A stretch of DNA of 64,000 bases from Portulaca oleracea (GCA_029582165.1 CM055882.1:11612001-11676000), one strand, 5' to 3'. Counted from the first letter of the stretch, positions 46,623 through 58,322 are shown. Notes: generated from the letters alone by a model not told the origin. Numbers and translations are program-made.

Positions 46623-47376
46623 ATATGGTAATGCTCATAAAACTCAACAATAAAACACTAAATCTTGCAATACTCTTAAGTTCTACTGCAATACTCATGA
46701 ACCTTTGAAAAATGTTCATAAAATTAAAGCAATGTTCATAATAAACAGTCATATGGGAATGCTCATAAAACTCAACAATACTCTTAAATTTTCATAAAAA
46801 TTTACAAAGACAAAACATATTAATAATGACAATAAAAAAAATTGAAGAGCATGGTTATAAAACAATGCTAATAAAACTCAATACTCATTAAACACATATG
46901 ATATATTAAAAATTGAATTATTGGAAAATGATATTACGAATTTTGGGGTAGTAGACAATAATAATATTAACAATTTTATTGGACACTAGCAGTAGCAACT
47001 ATAGACCTATTTTCCAGCAATAGTACGACACTAAGTTGGTAGGTGTACGTTTGACTTGACGAAAAAGCACATGTCGCCTAACTGTCTGAGTTGGAGGCCA
47101 AAGCACGTGGGAAAGGGTTGATTGTCACTTTTTTTGCCAACTAAGCAGTGTTACCTAATTTAGCTATAAAATAATTAAAGTTTTATTTTCACATTATTGT
47201 TTAGTTAAATTTACATTATTGTTTAGTTAAGTTGGTTAACGTTACTTATTAGTTAGCCTAAAAATGCGGCGCGTTAACGTTTTTTCAACTTAATCTAACC
47301 TCTAGCTCATACAATTAGGCAACACAACATCTTTATGCTAAATCAAACACCTACTAACTAGGTCATGTACTATTGC
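46623..47376. other. Intergenic, no gene seen
   Basis: Positions 46623-46900 repeat GCTCATAAAACTCAACAA and AATACTC words, low-complexity. The rest is AT-rich without recognised features. Confidence 0.5.
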
Positions 47377-48365
47377 TGAAAGAACCCTAGAGGGGGGTGA
47401 ATAGGGTTATGAAAATTTCTGCACAAATACTCAATGGTAAAGGATATTAGGGTTTCTTAATCTCTTCAGATTAAGATTCAACTTATGATAAACCAAGGTA
47501 AGCTGAAATAAAGGACAATAAGAGATAACTGAATAACCTCCTTTATTTCGTTGGAACAATATATGCTTGAATGTGACAACTGCCTAAGGTGAACGTCCTT
47601 AGGGTTGCAGCGAACAGCGAAGCTTCGAACAGAGTTTTTGGGAAACACACACCAACCACAAATTTGGTGTAAACACTAATCGATTCTAAGTCCTTCTAGG
47701 AATCGATTACAAGAGTATCAATCAAATCCTAGTTCCGTTAAGGAATCAATTACACTCAAACACAAATTTCTCACCGAATACAACTTTTCTACACGAAGAA
47801 AAGAACTCAAAACAGAGCACCCTCTGTTTTGGTAACACCCGATTACTTCACTTGGAATCGTTAATTTCTTCGGTCTTCAAATCATATATTTATGGGCGCA
47901 ACTTGTAGGTAGTAGTAGTTGGGGATCTATCCTTTCCTTCTACGCATCCTGCTTGTCTTTCCTGAATTGATGATGATTTTTTCCTTCTTTGCACTTTGCT
48001 TGTCTTTCCGGAATTGACGATTTTCCTTTCCTTCTTTTGGAAGATTTCTCCGTAAATCACGATCCTTGTTCCTTCTAATTTCTTCACGATTGTTTCCTAT
48101 ACAGCAAGGTTTACTATCGGTTAGTCTGGTTAGAAACAAGAATGGAAGGATCGAGTAACTGGTTTCCAGAAATACTCCCCTCTTCCTTTTATCTTTCGTG
48201 CATGACATAAACGTCCTTGAGATGCTTGACGTAAATGTCCATTAGCCTCTTGACGTAAATGTCCTTCAGCCTCTTTCGTATCACAGCTTTTCTGGCTAAA
48301 TGAATTTTGGCTTTTATTCAAAACTGATCAAGTCGCCAATGCAACATCCTTGAGAGGTTCTAACA
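47377..48365 (-). repeat. 3' LTR of the TR-GAG element
   Basis: Plus-strand ends TGAAAGAACCCTAGAGG and GAGAGGTTCTAACA. Near-identical to 50665-51658. Confidence 0.9.
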
Positions 48366-48380
48366 ATCTCCCCCTTTTTG
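48366..48380 (-). other. Polypurine tract of the TR-GAG element
   Basis: CAAAAAGGGGGAGAT on the minus strand, directly before the 3' LTR. Confidence 0.8.
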
Positions 48381-48810
48381 ATGAAAGGCAAAATTCATTT
48401 ACACCATTTCTCCCCCTTTTTGACTTTTATCAAAAAGTCTAGAGAGCTCCCCCTTAATATTGTAATCATCTCCAATAATCTGCAATATTCAATGAACTTG
48501 TTAGTCCTAAGAGAGGCTTCTCCCCCTCAATATGTGCGATAAAAATAATCAATAACACTGTTATTTGAGGAGATCAATTTGTCAAGGTCCTTGATACTAG
48601 GTCTGACAAGGTCCTTGAGGGGTTCTTATTGCTGATGTAAGTAATGTCCTTGAGTGCTCCAAGCTCCCTTAAGCATCCACTCTCCTGGATGCTGAATATA
48701 CCTGCAAAACTTTAGACACCCTTCCTCAAACCATAAATGACATTAAATTTAGGTTCTTGACTACTAGTTCCAACCATGTTCGGAGGTCTTGTTCCTTTTA
48801 GAACCCAAAC

Positions 48811-50604
48811 TTATACAATTTTAGAACGATAATGGTTAAAGTAGTGAGGTTTACAATATTTGCTCTTGGGAAGAGATGAATGACATTGATATCTTGTCCC
48901 AAGATAGTTGTGTCGTTCTTGGTGCCATGAGTGAAATCTGTGGCCTTGGTACTGCTCATTAAGATCCTTGTGTCGTCCTTGTTGCCTGGTTCTGATAGCT
49001 TGATCTTGCGAGACGGAATGTCCTTGATGACTGATTCTTTCTTGTTGCTTGGTTGCTTCAGCCAGAGACTTGTGACAACCATCAAGGTTGGCCTTGAGGT
49101 CTAGTGTTTCAGCTTTGAGAATGTCGACCCTAGAGGTAAGCCCTTCACACAATTTCTCCAATTTCTCATTAAACTCCTTGAGGCCTTTGTTGGTTTCTTT
49201 TAGTGACCTAATCTTGTTTAAATGCTTCGTCTCCCGTCGAGCAAACTTTAACAGACATTTTCCCAAGTACTTTTTAGGATAAGTGAGGAGATCACCAAAT
49301 GTTACCTCCCTTGATTCATCCTCGTCACTGTTTTGGTATTCATCACTGGCTGCACCAACTTCCTCTGTGTCGCTGGTGTCTTTCCTCATGATGCAATAAC
49401 TAGTAGTCTCCTCATCATCACTCCAAGTGGCCATGAGGTCCATGTGATTTCTCTTTTCTTTGTTCTTTCTGTGGTAGGGGCAGTCCTTGATCAAGTGATC
49501 TGGGTCACCACAAAAAAAAAAAAAGAATGTGTTAGTTCTATTATTTGATGAGTCATTACCTCTTTGGTTGATTCGTTTGGATAAAGGTCCTCTAGAGGTA
49601 TGACTTTTCTTGCATGATTTCTTGAGATCCTTGGCCATCAACGCCAAGATCCAGTTCTTATCATTGTCTTTAGGACCATAGATGTCCTTATGGGCTACGT
49701 CTTCCTTTTCATTTTGCTCTTCCTGGAGACGCATTTCGTGAGCAAGAAGCTTTCCAATGAGGTCATCTAATTGGAGAGTTTCCACATTGTGAACTTGCTC
49801 TATTGTAGTGACCTTTGATTCCCATTTCTTTCTTGTAAGACATCTGAGGACCTTGTGAACTTTTTCTTCATTGGAGTAGGTTTTCCCTAAGGACTTGAGA
49901 TTATTGACTATGACAGTGAATTGTTTGTACATGTCTTTGACGTATTCTCCATTCTTCATTTTGAAGGACTCATAGTGCTTGACATAATTGTCACGCCTTA
50001 TTCTTTGAACTTGGGTCGTTCCTTCATATGTAATGACCTTTGATTCCCATTTCTTTCTTGTAAGACATATGAGGACCTTTTGAACTTTTTCTTCATTGGA
50101 GTAGGTTTTCCCCAAGGACTTGAGATTATTGACTATGACGGTGAATCGTTTGTACATGTCCTTGACGTATTCTCCATTCTTCATTTTGAAGGATTCATAG
50201 TACTTGACATAATTGTCACGCCTTATTCTTTGAACTTGGCTCGTTCCTTCATATGTGGTTACTAAGGTATCCCACACCTGTTTAGCTGTATCACAACCAG
50301 AGATAAATTCAAACTCATTAGAATCAAGTCCACAGTAAAGGATATGTACTGCTTTAACATTTTTATCTGCCTTTTCTGCTTCTCTGGCAGAATATTTGGA
50401 TCTATATCTGGGTTTCGTGATTTCTCTATTAGTGATCATGGGGAGAAAGTCTCAATTCTCAATTCTGTCCCAAAGGTCATAGTCTTGATCCATGATGAAT
50501 GTCCTCATACGCTTCTTCCAGTGTGCAAAGTTTGATCCTCTGAATAAAGGAGGACTGTTTTAGCAACGTCGTTGCCCTATATCACCATCTTCGATCCCAG
50601 CCAT
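48811..50604 (-). pseudogene. Copia-like gag with stops, tandem duplication and a damaged zinc knuckle
   Basis: A start codon at 50602-50604 begins MAGIEDGDIG. In the same frame TAA at 50560-50562 and TGA at 50452-50454 stop it; after the second stop the frame stays open for 542 codons from the ATG at 50439. It contains the UBN2-type gag domain (GCDTAKQVWDTL, VQRIRRDNYVK, GEYVKDMY). A 75-codon segment including FTVIVNNLKSLGKTYSNEEK occurs twice in tandem (see 49811-50260). The zinc knuckle reads FFFFFFCGDPDHLIKDC: the first Cys is missing, apparently through growth of a T tract. The C-terminal third is Lys/Glu-rich, coiled-coil-like, then drifts into non-conserved sequence. It is not expected to make a full Gag. 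Confidence 0.85.
49811..50260 (-). repeat. 225-bp in-frame tandem duplication in gag
   Basis: Copies 49811-50035 and 50036-50260 both start ACCTTTGATTCCCATTTC on the plus strand and end near TCGTTCCTTCATATG. The period of 225 bp equals 75 codons, so the frame is kept. They differ at only a handful of bases. Confidence 0.9.
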
Positions 50605-50643
50605 GATCTTTACCATAGAGCGGTTAGTATCTAAATCTTCAGT

Positions 50644-50662
50644 GGACCAGGCTCTGATACCA
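50644..50662 (-). other. Primer-binding site of the TR-GAG element
   Basis: TGGTATCAGAGCCTGGTCC on the minus strand, two bases from the 5' LTR; complementary to initiator methionine tRNA at its first 12 bases. Confidence 0.85.
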
Positions 50663-50664
50663 CT

Positions 50665-51658
50665 TGAAAGAACCCTAGAGGGGGGTGAATAGGGTTATGA
50701 AAATTTCTGAACAAATACTCAATGGTAAAGGACGTTAGGGTTTCTTAATATTTTCAGATTAAGATTCAACTTAAGATAAACCAAGGTAAGCTGAAATAAA
50801 GGACAATAAGAGATAACTGAATAACCTCCTTTATTTCGTTGGAACAATATATGCTTGAATGTGAAAACTGCCTAAGGTGAACGTCCTTAGGGTTGCAGCG
50901 AACAGCGAAGCTTCGAACAGAGTTTCTGGGAAACACACACCAACAACAAATTTGGTGTAAACACTCATCGATCCTAAGTCCTTCTAGGAATCGATTACAA
51001 GAGTATCAATCAAATCCTAAGCTAGTTTCGTTAAGGAATCGATTACACTCAAACACAAATTTCACATTGAATACAACTTTTCTACACGAAGAAAAGAACT
51101 CAAAATAAAGCACCCTCTGTTTTGGTAACGCCCGATTACTTCACTTGGAATCGTTAATTTCTTCGGTCTTCAATTCATCTATTTATGGGCGCAACTTGTA
51201 GGTAGTAGTCGTTGGGGATCTATTCTTTCCTTCTACGCATCCCGCTTGTCTTTCCAGAATTGATGATGATTTTTTCCTTCTTTGCACTTTCCTTGTCTTT
51301 CCGGAATTGACGATTTTCCTTTCCTTCTTTTGGAAGATTTCTCCGTAAATCACGATCCTTGTTCCTTCTAATTTCTTCTCGATTGTTTCCTATACAACAA
51401 GGTTTACAATCAGTTAGTCTGGTTAGAAATAAGAATGGAAGGATCGAGTAACTGGTTTCCAGAAATACTTTCCCGTTCCTTTTATCTTTCGTGCTTGACA
51501 TGAACGTCCTTGAGATGCTTGACGTAAATGTCCTTCAGCCTCTTGACGTAAATGTCCTTCAGCCTCTTTCGTATCACAGCTTTTCTGGCTAAATAAATTT
51601 TGGCTTTTATTCAAAACTGATCCAGTCGCCAAGGCAACATCCTTGAGGGGTTCTAACA
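50665..51658 (-). repeat. 5' LTR of the TR-GAG element
   Basis: Plus-strand ends TGAAAGAACCCTAGAGG and GAGGGGTTCTAACA. It differs from the other LTR by scattered single bases and a small insertion near 51020. Confidence 0.9.
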
Positions 51659-51964
51659 TTGTCAACACCCCCAAAACTCATATTATTGTTGTCCAATTAT
51701 TCTTAAGAATTATTAGTAATAAATACACAATGTAAGGAAAAAATATACAAAAGAACAGAATGCAATAAAAACTATTGACAGAATTTTTTAAATTCATAAA
51801 TAAGTACAAATGGATTGAATTAGAATCATTTTTGAGTTTGGCTAAAGATTAAAAAAAAAGGCTCATTGTGTTATTAAAAAAACATAAAGAAAGATAGTTG
51901 AAATGCTGAGCACACCAAACATGATAAGCCCGAGAGCATTATCGTATTTTTACTTGAAAGGTAT

Positions 51965-52758
51965 TGAAACAACTCTAGAGAGGGGGTGAATAGGGTTATA
52001 TAAAATTTATACACTTAATCAACACATACGGGCTAATATAGCACTTTTATAAACTGAATAATACTTCTTTATTGAATGAATTAAAGTGCTAAAGGAAAGG
52101 AGGTTACAACTCGATCGGCACTATTGAGAACTGTGAGGTCCTCAACAAGCTTACTAGAGCAGAAGACTTCACAGATGACCTCTGCACTTGAAGTCTCACA
52201 GAAGAGGCAATTAAAGCTGAAGAACACACTTAAAGTGAGAACCCTATCTCACTTCAAAAATACAACCTTAGAGGTCCTCACCAGACACACTCTCTGGTTA
52301 CAAACTCACCACTTTTCTCAGTTGCTACAACTCAGAATATTTTCACCCAAATATTCCTACAACTCAGAATTTTCTTAAACAAAATTCCTACACTGATTTT
52401 CTTCCTTGGAAATCTGTAAGTCTCTTGGAAGAGGTTGATCGTGTATATATATTGGAGAGCTTCAAATAGCAGCGACTTCTTTCCTTTAGTGAGGATTGTT
52501 TCCTTTCTTGGATTGGTCTTCAATCTTCCATATAATTTGCAATCTCAACGATTTCCTTCCTTTCCTTTGGTATCTGAAAAAGAAATATTAATTGTTATTA
52601 TATAAACTCATAAACGGAAGGAAAGATTAAGATTAGGATTAAGGAGATACTTCCCTGATTTAATTTTGACCAATCTTTCAAACAAAATATTCATGCTGAT
52701 ACTAGAGGTCCTCGCTGCCGGATGTGATGAGGTCCTCATAGATAGCTGGGATTCTTCA
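51965..52758 (-). mobile_element. LTR of a related element, with adjoining polypurine tract
   Basis: The plus-left end TGAAACAACTCTAGAGAGG and following GGGTGAATAGGGTTAT match the ends of the 47377 LTR; the right end is GGGATTCTTCA. Directly beyond it (52759-52773) the minus strand has CAAAAAGGGGGAAAT, a polypurine tract, so this is a 3' LTR read on the minus strand whose interior runs to the right. The partner 5' LTR was not found in the window. Confidence 0.65.
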
Positions 52759-52775
52759 ATTTCCCCCTTTTTGTT

Positions 52776-53408
52776 TGAAAGTTAAAATTCGGGTAACTCT
52801 ATACATGTATTCTTAGTGTGCCACAAGTACTAAGAGCAAAAGGAATAGAAGCAACAGTACATGCATATAATAGCAAAATAGTAGTAGCAACATCTCAGTA
52901 GTTTGTTGCAATTACAGGCCAAGGACTTCTCCCCAAAAGGAAACAGGAGATTACAAAACCAAGAAAATGTTTGGTCAAAAGAGTTCAAAACAAAAAAAAC
53001 AAACAAACAGTTGGAAATGGTAATGATCAAAGAGGGAAGGGGGTTCATTCTTAGGGAGGGGGACGGACCGTTTTGGTCACTGGAACCATTTTCTGGACTT
53101 TCTGGAGGCTGAAACGGGTCGTTTTGGGTCTTGTCTCGCTCGTGTTGATTGCAGGCGGCATCCAATGCCTTCTTGGGCCAATGTTTGGGCCTTGGGGTGG
53201 ATGTCTCTCTTGATTGTGATCTAATGGACTCATTGGACTTGGTTTTGAGCTTGATTTTTCACTTTAACATCAATTTCCTACAAAACTATACCAAACTCCA
53301 ACCAAGCATAAAATAGAGAATTCGAGTATAAAAATAATACATTCATATCAATAATCACTCAAATTAACTATAAATAACCCAAGATCACATATATATAAAA
53401 TACACTTA
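52776..53408 (-). other. Probable interior of the LTR element at 51965, non-coding
   Basis: No supported gene. It lies between the polypurine tract and the transposon-protein pseudogene and is presumably the 3' untranslated interior of that element. Confidence 0.35.
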
Positions 53409-54607
53409 TCAGGGATCAACATTGGAATCATCAACATTAGCCTCCACAGCAGGAGCGGAGGATGGGGTGCGAGGACCTAGAATAGCTTCTGCCTGGTGGA
53501 CCAGATCCTTCAGAGCAGCACAGACATTGGTGCTGACCAAGAGATTTTCTTGAAGAGCTTGTTGGAGGTCCTGGAGATTCCGCACTTCAGACTGCAGAGA
53601 TTGAATGTCAGCGTGGAGGAGGTCAAGCTGAGATTAAAGAGGAAGGGAGTCCTTAGTGGTCGATGAGGCTGAGGAAGAGGCTTGGAGGGGCTTGAGGTCA
53701 TCAGAGTGCATCCGATTCCCAAACAATTGAGGGCGGTAACCCAGGGATTCCAGAACAGTAGTGTTGATGGTGGAAACAGAGATGGGGACTTTTTCTTCAT
53801 CAGGGAGAGGAATGTGAAATTTTCTGAAGATGTGATTGAGAAGGTTGGAATATGGAAGAGGACCCGTAGAACTAGAGTCGGCTTTGACAATGTGGTTTAG
53901 AACGACCTCACCCATGTCGGGATGTAGTCATTGAGAATGTTCAGCGGAAATGAAGCACAGGGCTCATTGATTGTTTCTTTGGAGGTTCCCCTTGGGAGGA
54001 TGGTGCGAACCAGAATAAAGTACAAACAGCGGGCTTCAGACAGGAGGTTTGTGTATTGGGGATATTTGGTGGTGGAGGATTTGCCAAATGAGGTGAGAAG
54101 TTCAAGACGTGCGTCTTTGATGTCAGTGAGAGCAAGTTTGGTGGGGTCAGGAGTCATTCCCAGAATACGTTCAAGGGCGAGAGGTGCTAGACGAATTTCA
54201 ATCCCATAAATGGTTGTTTTGTAGGAGGGCTTGGAGGAGTTAGGAGAAACATCCTCAAGGTTTGCATAGAATTGAAAGACGAGGTTTGGGTAGCAGAAGT
54301 CGTCGCCATTAAAGAAGATATCACAGCCAAGAGAGGAAAAAGTTGAAAGAAAGGTGAAATTGGTACCTTGAAGATTGTCAATGTCAACTCTGTCACAATG
54401 AAGGAGAGCTCGCCTTTTGATGGATTCCAACCATTTTCGGAGAAATTCTTGAGAGCCGTTGGTGGCCAGAGAAGGACGAGGAATGATGGCTAATTCGTCT
54501 GAGGATGAGTTGGTGGATGTGGTGGCGGCAGTAGCAGAAGGCTTGCTTGAACGGAGTCTTTTGGCAACAGTGGAGGGTGCAGCAGGTTTGATGGATCGTT
54601 TAGTCAT
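53409..54607 (-). pseudogene. Putative plant transposon protein (PF20167-like), frameshifted
   Basis: Starts MTKRSIKPAAPSTVAKRLRS, then a Ser/Thr/Ala linker, then a folded domain with FLRKWLESIKRRALLHCDRV, IYGIEIRLAPLALERILGM and ARCLYFILVRTILPRGT. This matches the layout of the plant domain named putative plant transposon protein. Near 53905 the frame shifts; the continuation reads MGEVVLNHIVKADSSSTGPL and LGYRPQLFGNRM. A TAA at 53634-53636 is followed in the same frame by a Leu/Gln-rich coiled coil (SQLDLLHADIQSLQSEVRNL) to a final stop at 53409. Function is unknown; the domain is common in plant retroelements. It sits upstream, in sense, of the polypurine tract and LTR at 51965-52775 and probably belonged to that element. 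Confidence 0.65.
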
Positions 54608-55109
54608 GGTGGAGGAAGAGTGGGGAGGAGTAGGGAATATTCTGGAAAGGGACAGAGAGGAAAGTAAGAGAGAGAATGGGAAGGTAGTTTGTAAATGGTA
54701 AAAAGTAAAAAGAGGAAGGTGGGGTTAAATAGTGTCGATTGAAGATATGGCGAAGGGTGAGAGAGAGAGAGAGACTGACGGAAGTTGGTGGGAGGCTGTA
54801 ATTGGATGGGACGGTTATTTATCGAGAGGGGGTAATTATGGAAGGAGGAGGGAGGAACCTTGGGAAGGTAAAGATTTTGAAAAGAGATTTTGAAATTAGA
54901 TTTGAAAAGACAGAGAAGGAAAGAATTCAAATTTAAAATCAGAAATTTTGTCTTCATTATCTCTGTATCATTCTTATTTATTTTCTCAATGCTCACATCC
55001 CTAAATTAATTATCATATTTACTTTTGCAAAAGATATTAAACTTTTTCAGTCTTAATTTAATTCCTAGCATATGGTGTAGATATATCTTACTGATAGACA
55101 CTACGCATT
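54608..55109. other. Upstream flank of the transposon-protein pseudogene
   Basis: Purine-rich, with a GA run at about 54761-54774. No LTR or primer site was found here, so the 5' part of the putative element is missing. Confidence 0.4.
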
Positions 55110-55117
55110 TTTACCCT

Positions 55118-55721
55118 TGAGGGTGGAAATGAGCCAAGCCGACTCATGAGCCTCCGCAAGTCGACTCGGCGGGAAGCTCGTGTAGCTTGGCTCGATATCT
55201 GATCGGCTTGGCTCGGACTCGAGCCTGTGAATTAGACAAGCCATGAGTAGCTTGACTCGTTAAGCTTGACAAGCCTAATAAGCTGTGCATATGTATTCTA
55301 ATTTTATTACAATTCATTAATATTACAACTCATTGATATTTTTATGTTAACTTATATATATTTAAATATTTAATCAAAGAGATCGAATAGTAAAAAACGT
55401 ACATTATAAAATACTATAGAGCGCAACCGATCACATAATATTGTATTAGGATACTACTGAAGCTGCAACCAAATCAAAACATTACACATCCATACCGTCT
55501 TCATGGTAAAATTAAATTTATTTTACAAATTATTTTGTAATTAAAATGTGAATGGTTGTTATTTATCGCAAGTATCAAGTGGCAAGTCATGTCACAAGCT
55601 TAGCCGAGCCCACGAGCCTTGACAAGCCAAGCCTAAACCGAGTATATTCAAGCTCAGCAAGCCGCAAATCAAGCCTCAAGTCTTATAGGCTAGGCCTCGA
55701 CTTGACTCATTTCCACCCATA
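55118..55721. mobile_element. hAT-like MITE, TSD TTTACCCT
   Basis: Left TGAGGGTGGAAATGAG and right CTCATTTCCACCCATA are inverted. The 8-bp repeat TTTACCCT is at 55110-55117 and 55722-55729, as expected for hAT. The inner arms are rich in AGCTTGGCTCG and GAGCCAAGCC words; the middle 250 bp is AT-rich and unrelated. 604 bp. Confidence 0.8.
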
Positions 55722-55729
55722 TTTACCCT

Positions 55730-56255
55730 AATAATAATTATAAGATGAAAAATAATTAATTAAAAAACAACTGAACTGGAACAAAGAAAAGAATCATTGC
55801 AATTGGACCCTGGTCTCTCCTTAAAAATAAAATTAAATAAAATAAAATTAAAATTAAAATAAAAATAAAAGAGGCAGCAGGATCTCTAATTCAGTTGTAA
55901 CTCATAATACATGAGGCGATTATAGAATACCAGCAAAGTCCAGACACTCGGCCCATTGTGTACATATAATAGTTAGGCCCATTATAAGTAAAATTCAAGT
56001 CTACTTTGGGCAACACTGTGCACATATATATGGATTATTAACTTCAACCCATAAAATAAGTGGTCCATAAATTTTCAAGTAAGGCGGCGAGGTTTTAGTT
56101 TGTGATAAATATCGAGAATATATTATAAATGTTAGACTATCTAATTATTGCGGTGATGATGTTGATAATAATAATAATAGATAAATAAATAATTGTGTTT
56201 CCATCGTAATTTTTTTATGATACTTAAATTTTCAAGAGAGTACGATGATAACAAT
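55730..56255. other. Intergenic AT-rich, no gene seen
   Basis: Includes an AAAATTAAAAT low-complexity run at 55823-55870. Nothing coding. Confidence 0.5.
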
Positions 56256-56256
56256 A

Positions 56257-56314
<58 letters not shown>
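56256..56314. repeat. (TTA)n microsatellite
   Basis: About 19 uninterrupted ATT/TTA units. Confidence 0.95.
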
Positions 56315-56492
56315 GCTTCAATCCTATGTATTACCAATGCTAATGCTAATATTTAGAGTTTGGAGAGTTTTATTTTGATACAAATCTATTTTTCATTATT
56401 TTTAAATTTTATCACCAAGGTACACCTTTTTAATTTTTCCCTTTATCTAAATGTACTCATTGTGATCTGTAACACTGGTTATAGATTCTGTA

Positions 56493-56708
56493 ACACCCTC
56501 CGTCCCAAATTAATTGACACATTGACTGAATTTTGACCGTTAATTATTCACAAATTATAATGAGTTACAATATGAAATTACCTTCATGATAATTTTTAGT
56601 AAAGTATGTTTCTAATGATGGTAATTTCATATTGTAACTCATTATGATTTGTGAGTAATTAAAGGTTAAAATTTTATCGAAGTGTCAATTAATTTAGGAC
56701 GAATGGAG
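56493..56708. mobile_element. Stowaway-like MITE with long arms
   Basis: Left CCCTCCGTCCCAAATTAATT and right AATTAATTTAGGACGAATGG are inverted, and the arms continue inward through ATAATGAGTTACAATATGAA and its complement, leaving a small loop. TA is on both sides (56491-56492, 56709-56710). Confidence 0.7.
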
Positions 56709-56710
56709 TA

Positions 56711-57456
56711 ATTCCCTGACTATACTCTGGGATAGATAACTAGATAAGGGATCAATAAATTAGCTCACATTTATTTGAATTTTTAAAAAAAAAAACACAA
56801 AGGGAACACAAGTAGCTCACTTAATTGTACTTTCCCCTATAAGTTGTCAGAATCACTTTGGTTTTGCATGCAATGGGGATAGTCTATGATGGCCATGGGA
56901 CAAGTGAATTGTCATGTTCATCCAAACTCATAATCGTGTGTGTGTGTGTGTATCTCTATATTATTACACCTATTTTTATGTGGATTTGGACAGTCTTGAT
57001 GTGGATCTGTGTGTTTATATATGTATGACATTATTGAAGATTGAATTGGGAGGGATGGGACTTGGCATTGGAGAATGGAGAATGGAGAGGGTGCTTTGTA
57101 CCTAGATATCATCATCATTCATCCATCTCCAAACTCTATCATATCATCTTTTTCTATATCCATTTCAACATCTACTTGTGCTTCTAGTACTTGTAACTAC
57201 TCGCATCTCGCAACTAGGGGTCGGCAACATGCTCGTCCCCCATTGACCCAACCGGGTTTGGAACCTATAAAACTCTTTAATTGACAATTAATCAAGTTAT
57301 TACTCCATTAAACAAGTTAGCCAAATTTTTTTAAAAAATATGTAAAGTTGTTTTTGCATTAATTTAAATGTGAAATTTAGTTAAAGACATTACTAATATT
57401 TCATAAAAGATAATAATTTTATTTATGACAATCTTTTTATTTCTTTACCAATACAT
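56711..57456. other. Intergenic, no gene seen
   Basis: A short GT run (TGTGTGTGTGTGTG) at 56937-56950. No supported reading frame. Confidence 0.5.
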
Positions 57457-57459
57457 TCA

Positions 57460-57720
57460 GGCCCTGTTCTTTTCTGCGGTATTTTGCGGTATGGTATGGA
57501 GAAGTGTGGTGGAATTGTGGTGGGGGTGGTGGAATTGTGGTAGGTTATTAGTATGTGAGGTAGGTGAGGAGAGAGAATGTAAAAAGTAGAGGAGAAAAGT
57601 GATGAGAGAGAAAAGTGGGAAGAGAGAAAAATAATGATTTGTGTTAAAGTGTGGTGAGTTGTAGCAAACTGCGGTATGTTGTGGTACCGCAGTTTGCCAA
57701 CCACAGAAAAAAACAGAGCC
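57460..57720. mobile_element. Tourist-like MITE, TSD TCA
   Basis: Starts GGCCCTGTTCTTTTCTGCGG, ends AGAAAAAAACAGAGCC, flanked by TCA (57457-57459, 57721-57723). The interior is near-identical to the 4224-4448 copy over GTAGGTGAGGAGA and AAAAAGTAGAGGAGAAAAGT. Confidence 0.7.
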
Positions 57721-57893
57721 TCAATTTCAATAGCGAGTAAATAAAAGCAAACGCAGCTTAACATATTAATGGGCCACTTCTGGCACAACAATTGTCTACC
57801 TCTATTCACAACTTATTTGCATGGTGTGTGGTATGAAAAACAAGGGTAAGTGAAGCCACTAAGTAGCACATGAATTATTCATTGAAAGTCATA

Positions 57894-58213
57894 CATAATG
57901 CACCTCTCTTATTCATATCAAAACTAATTAGATTCTGAAATATTCAGGGTCTAAGTAGTTCTAACATAAATAAGAGAGGTGTATTACACCTTTAATATTA
58001 TTTTTAACCTTACTCCTGAAATTTGACATTAATCGAAAGATAAATTCAAACATCGGAAGAAAAAGAAAACTAGTACACGGACTTTTTTTTCAACCTACAA
58101 ACTTTAAGGCCATTTTTTATTCAACCCATAAACTTTAGGATCTCAAAAATAAACAATGAAAACTAAAGATCCAGAAAATAAATATTATATACTTTGGGGT
58201 CCAAAATGCAAAT
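57894..58213. mobile_element. Mutator-like foldback MITE, truncated copy D
   Basis: Matches the right half of copies A-C from CACCTCTCTTATTCAT to GGGGTCCAAAATGCAAATAA. The left half is missing, so no target duplication. Confidence 0.65.
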
Positions 58214-58322
58214 AACATTGACAAGTATGTTTGATGCTTTAACAACATATTAATTCTATAGTTCTATTCTTATACGTGTATAAGTTAACTAAATGTTACT
58301 TTATGCTTGTGCAAAAGTCATA

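Larger units (their letters stand above)
47377..51658 (-). mobile_element. TR-GAG type Copia-like LTR element
   Basis: Read on the minus strand: 5' LTR 51658-50665, two-base spacer, primer-binding site 50662-50644 (TGGTATCAGAGCCTGGTCC), gag 50604-48811, polypurine tract 48380-48366 (AAAAAGGGGGAG), 3' LTR 48365-47377. The LTRs are 989 and 994 bp, start TGTTAGAACC and end GGTTCTTTCA, and differ at few positions, suggesting recent insertion. The 2.3 kb interior has gag only: no protease, integrase, RT or RNase H. That matches the class called TR-GAG, which needs partners for mobility. Flanks ATTGC and TTGTC do not form a clean target duplication. Related LTRs are at 37505-38455 and, more distantly, 51965-52758. 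Confidence 0.88.

Noticed and set aside
53510..53890. A separate minus-strand gene of about 126 codons
   Set aside because: It overlaps the transposon-protein pseudogene in another frame and has no recognisable domain.
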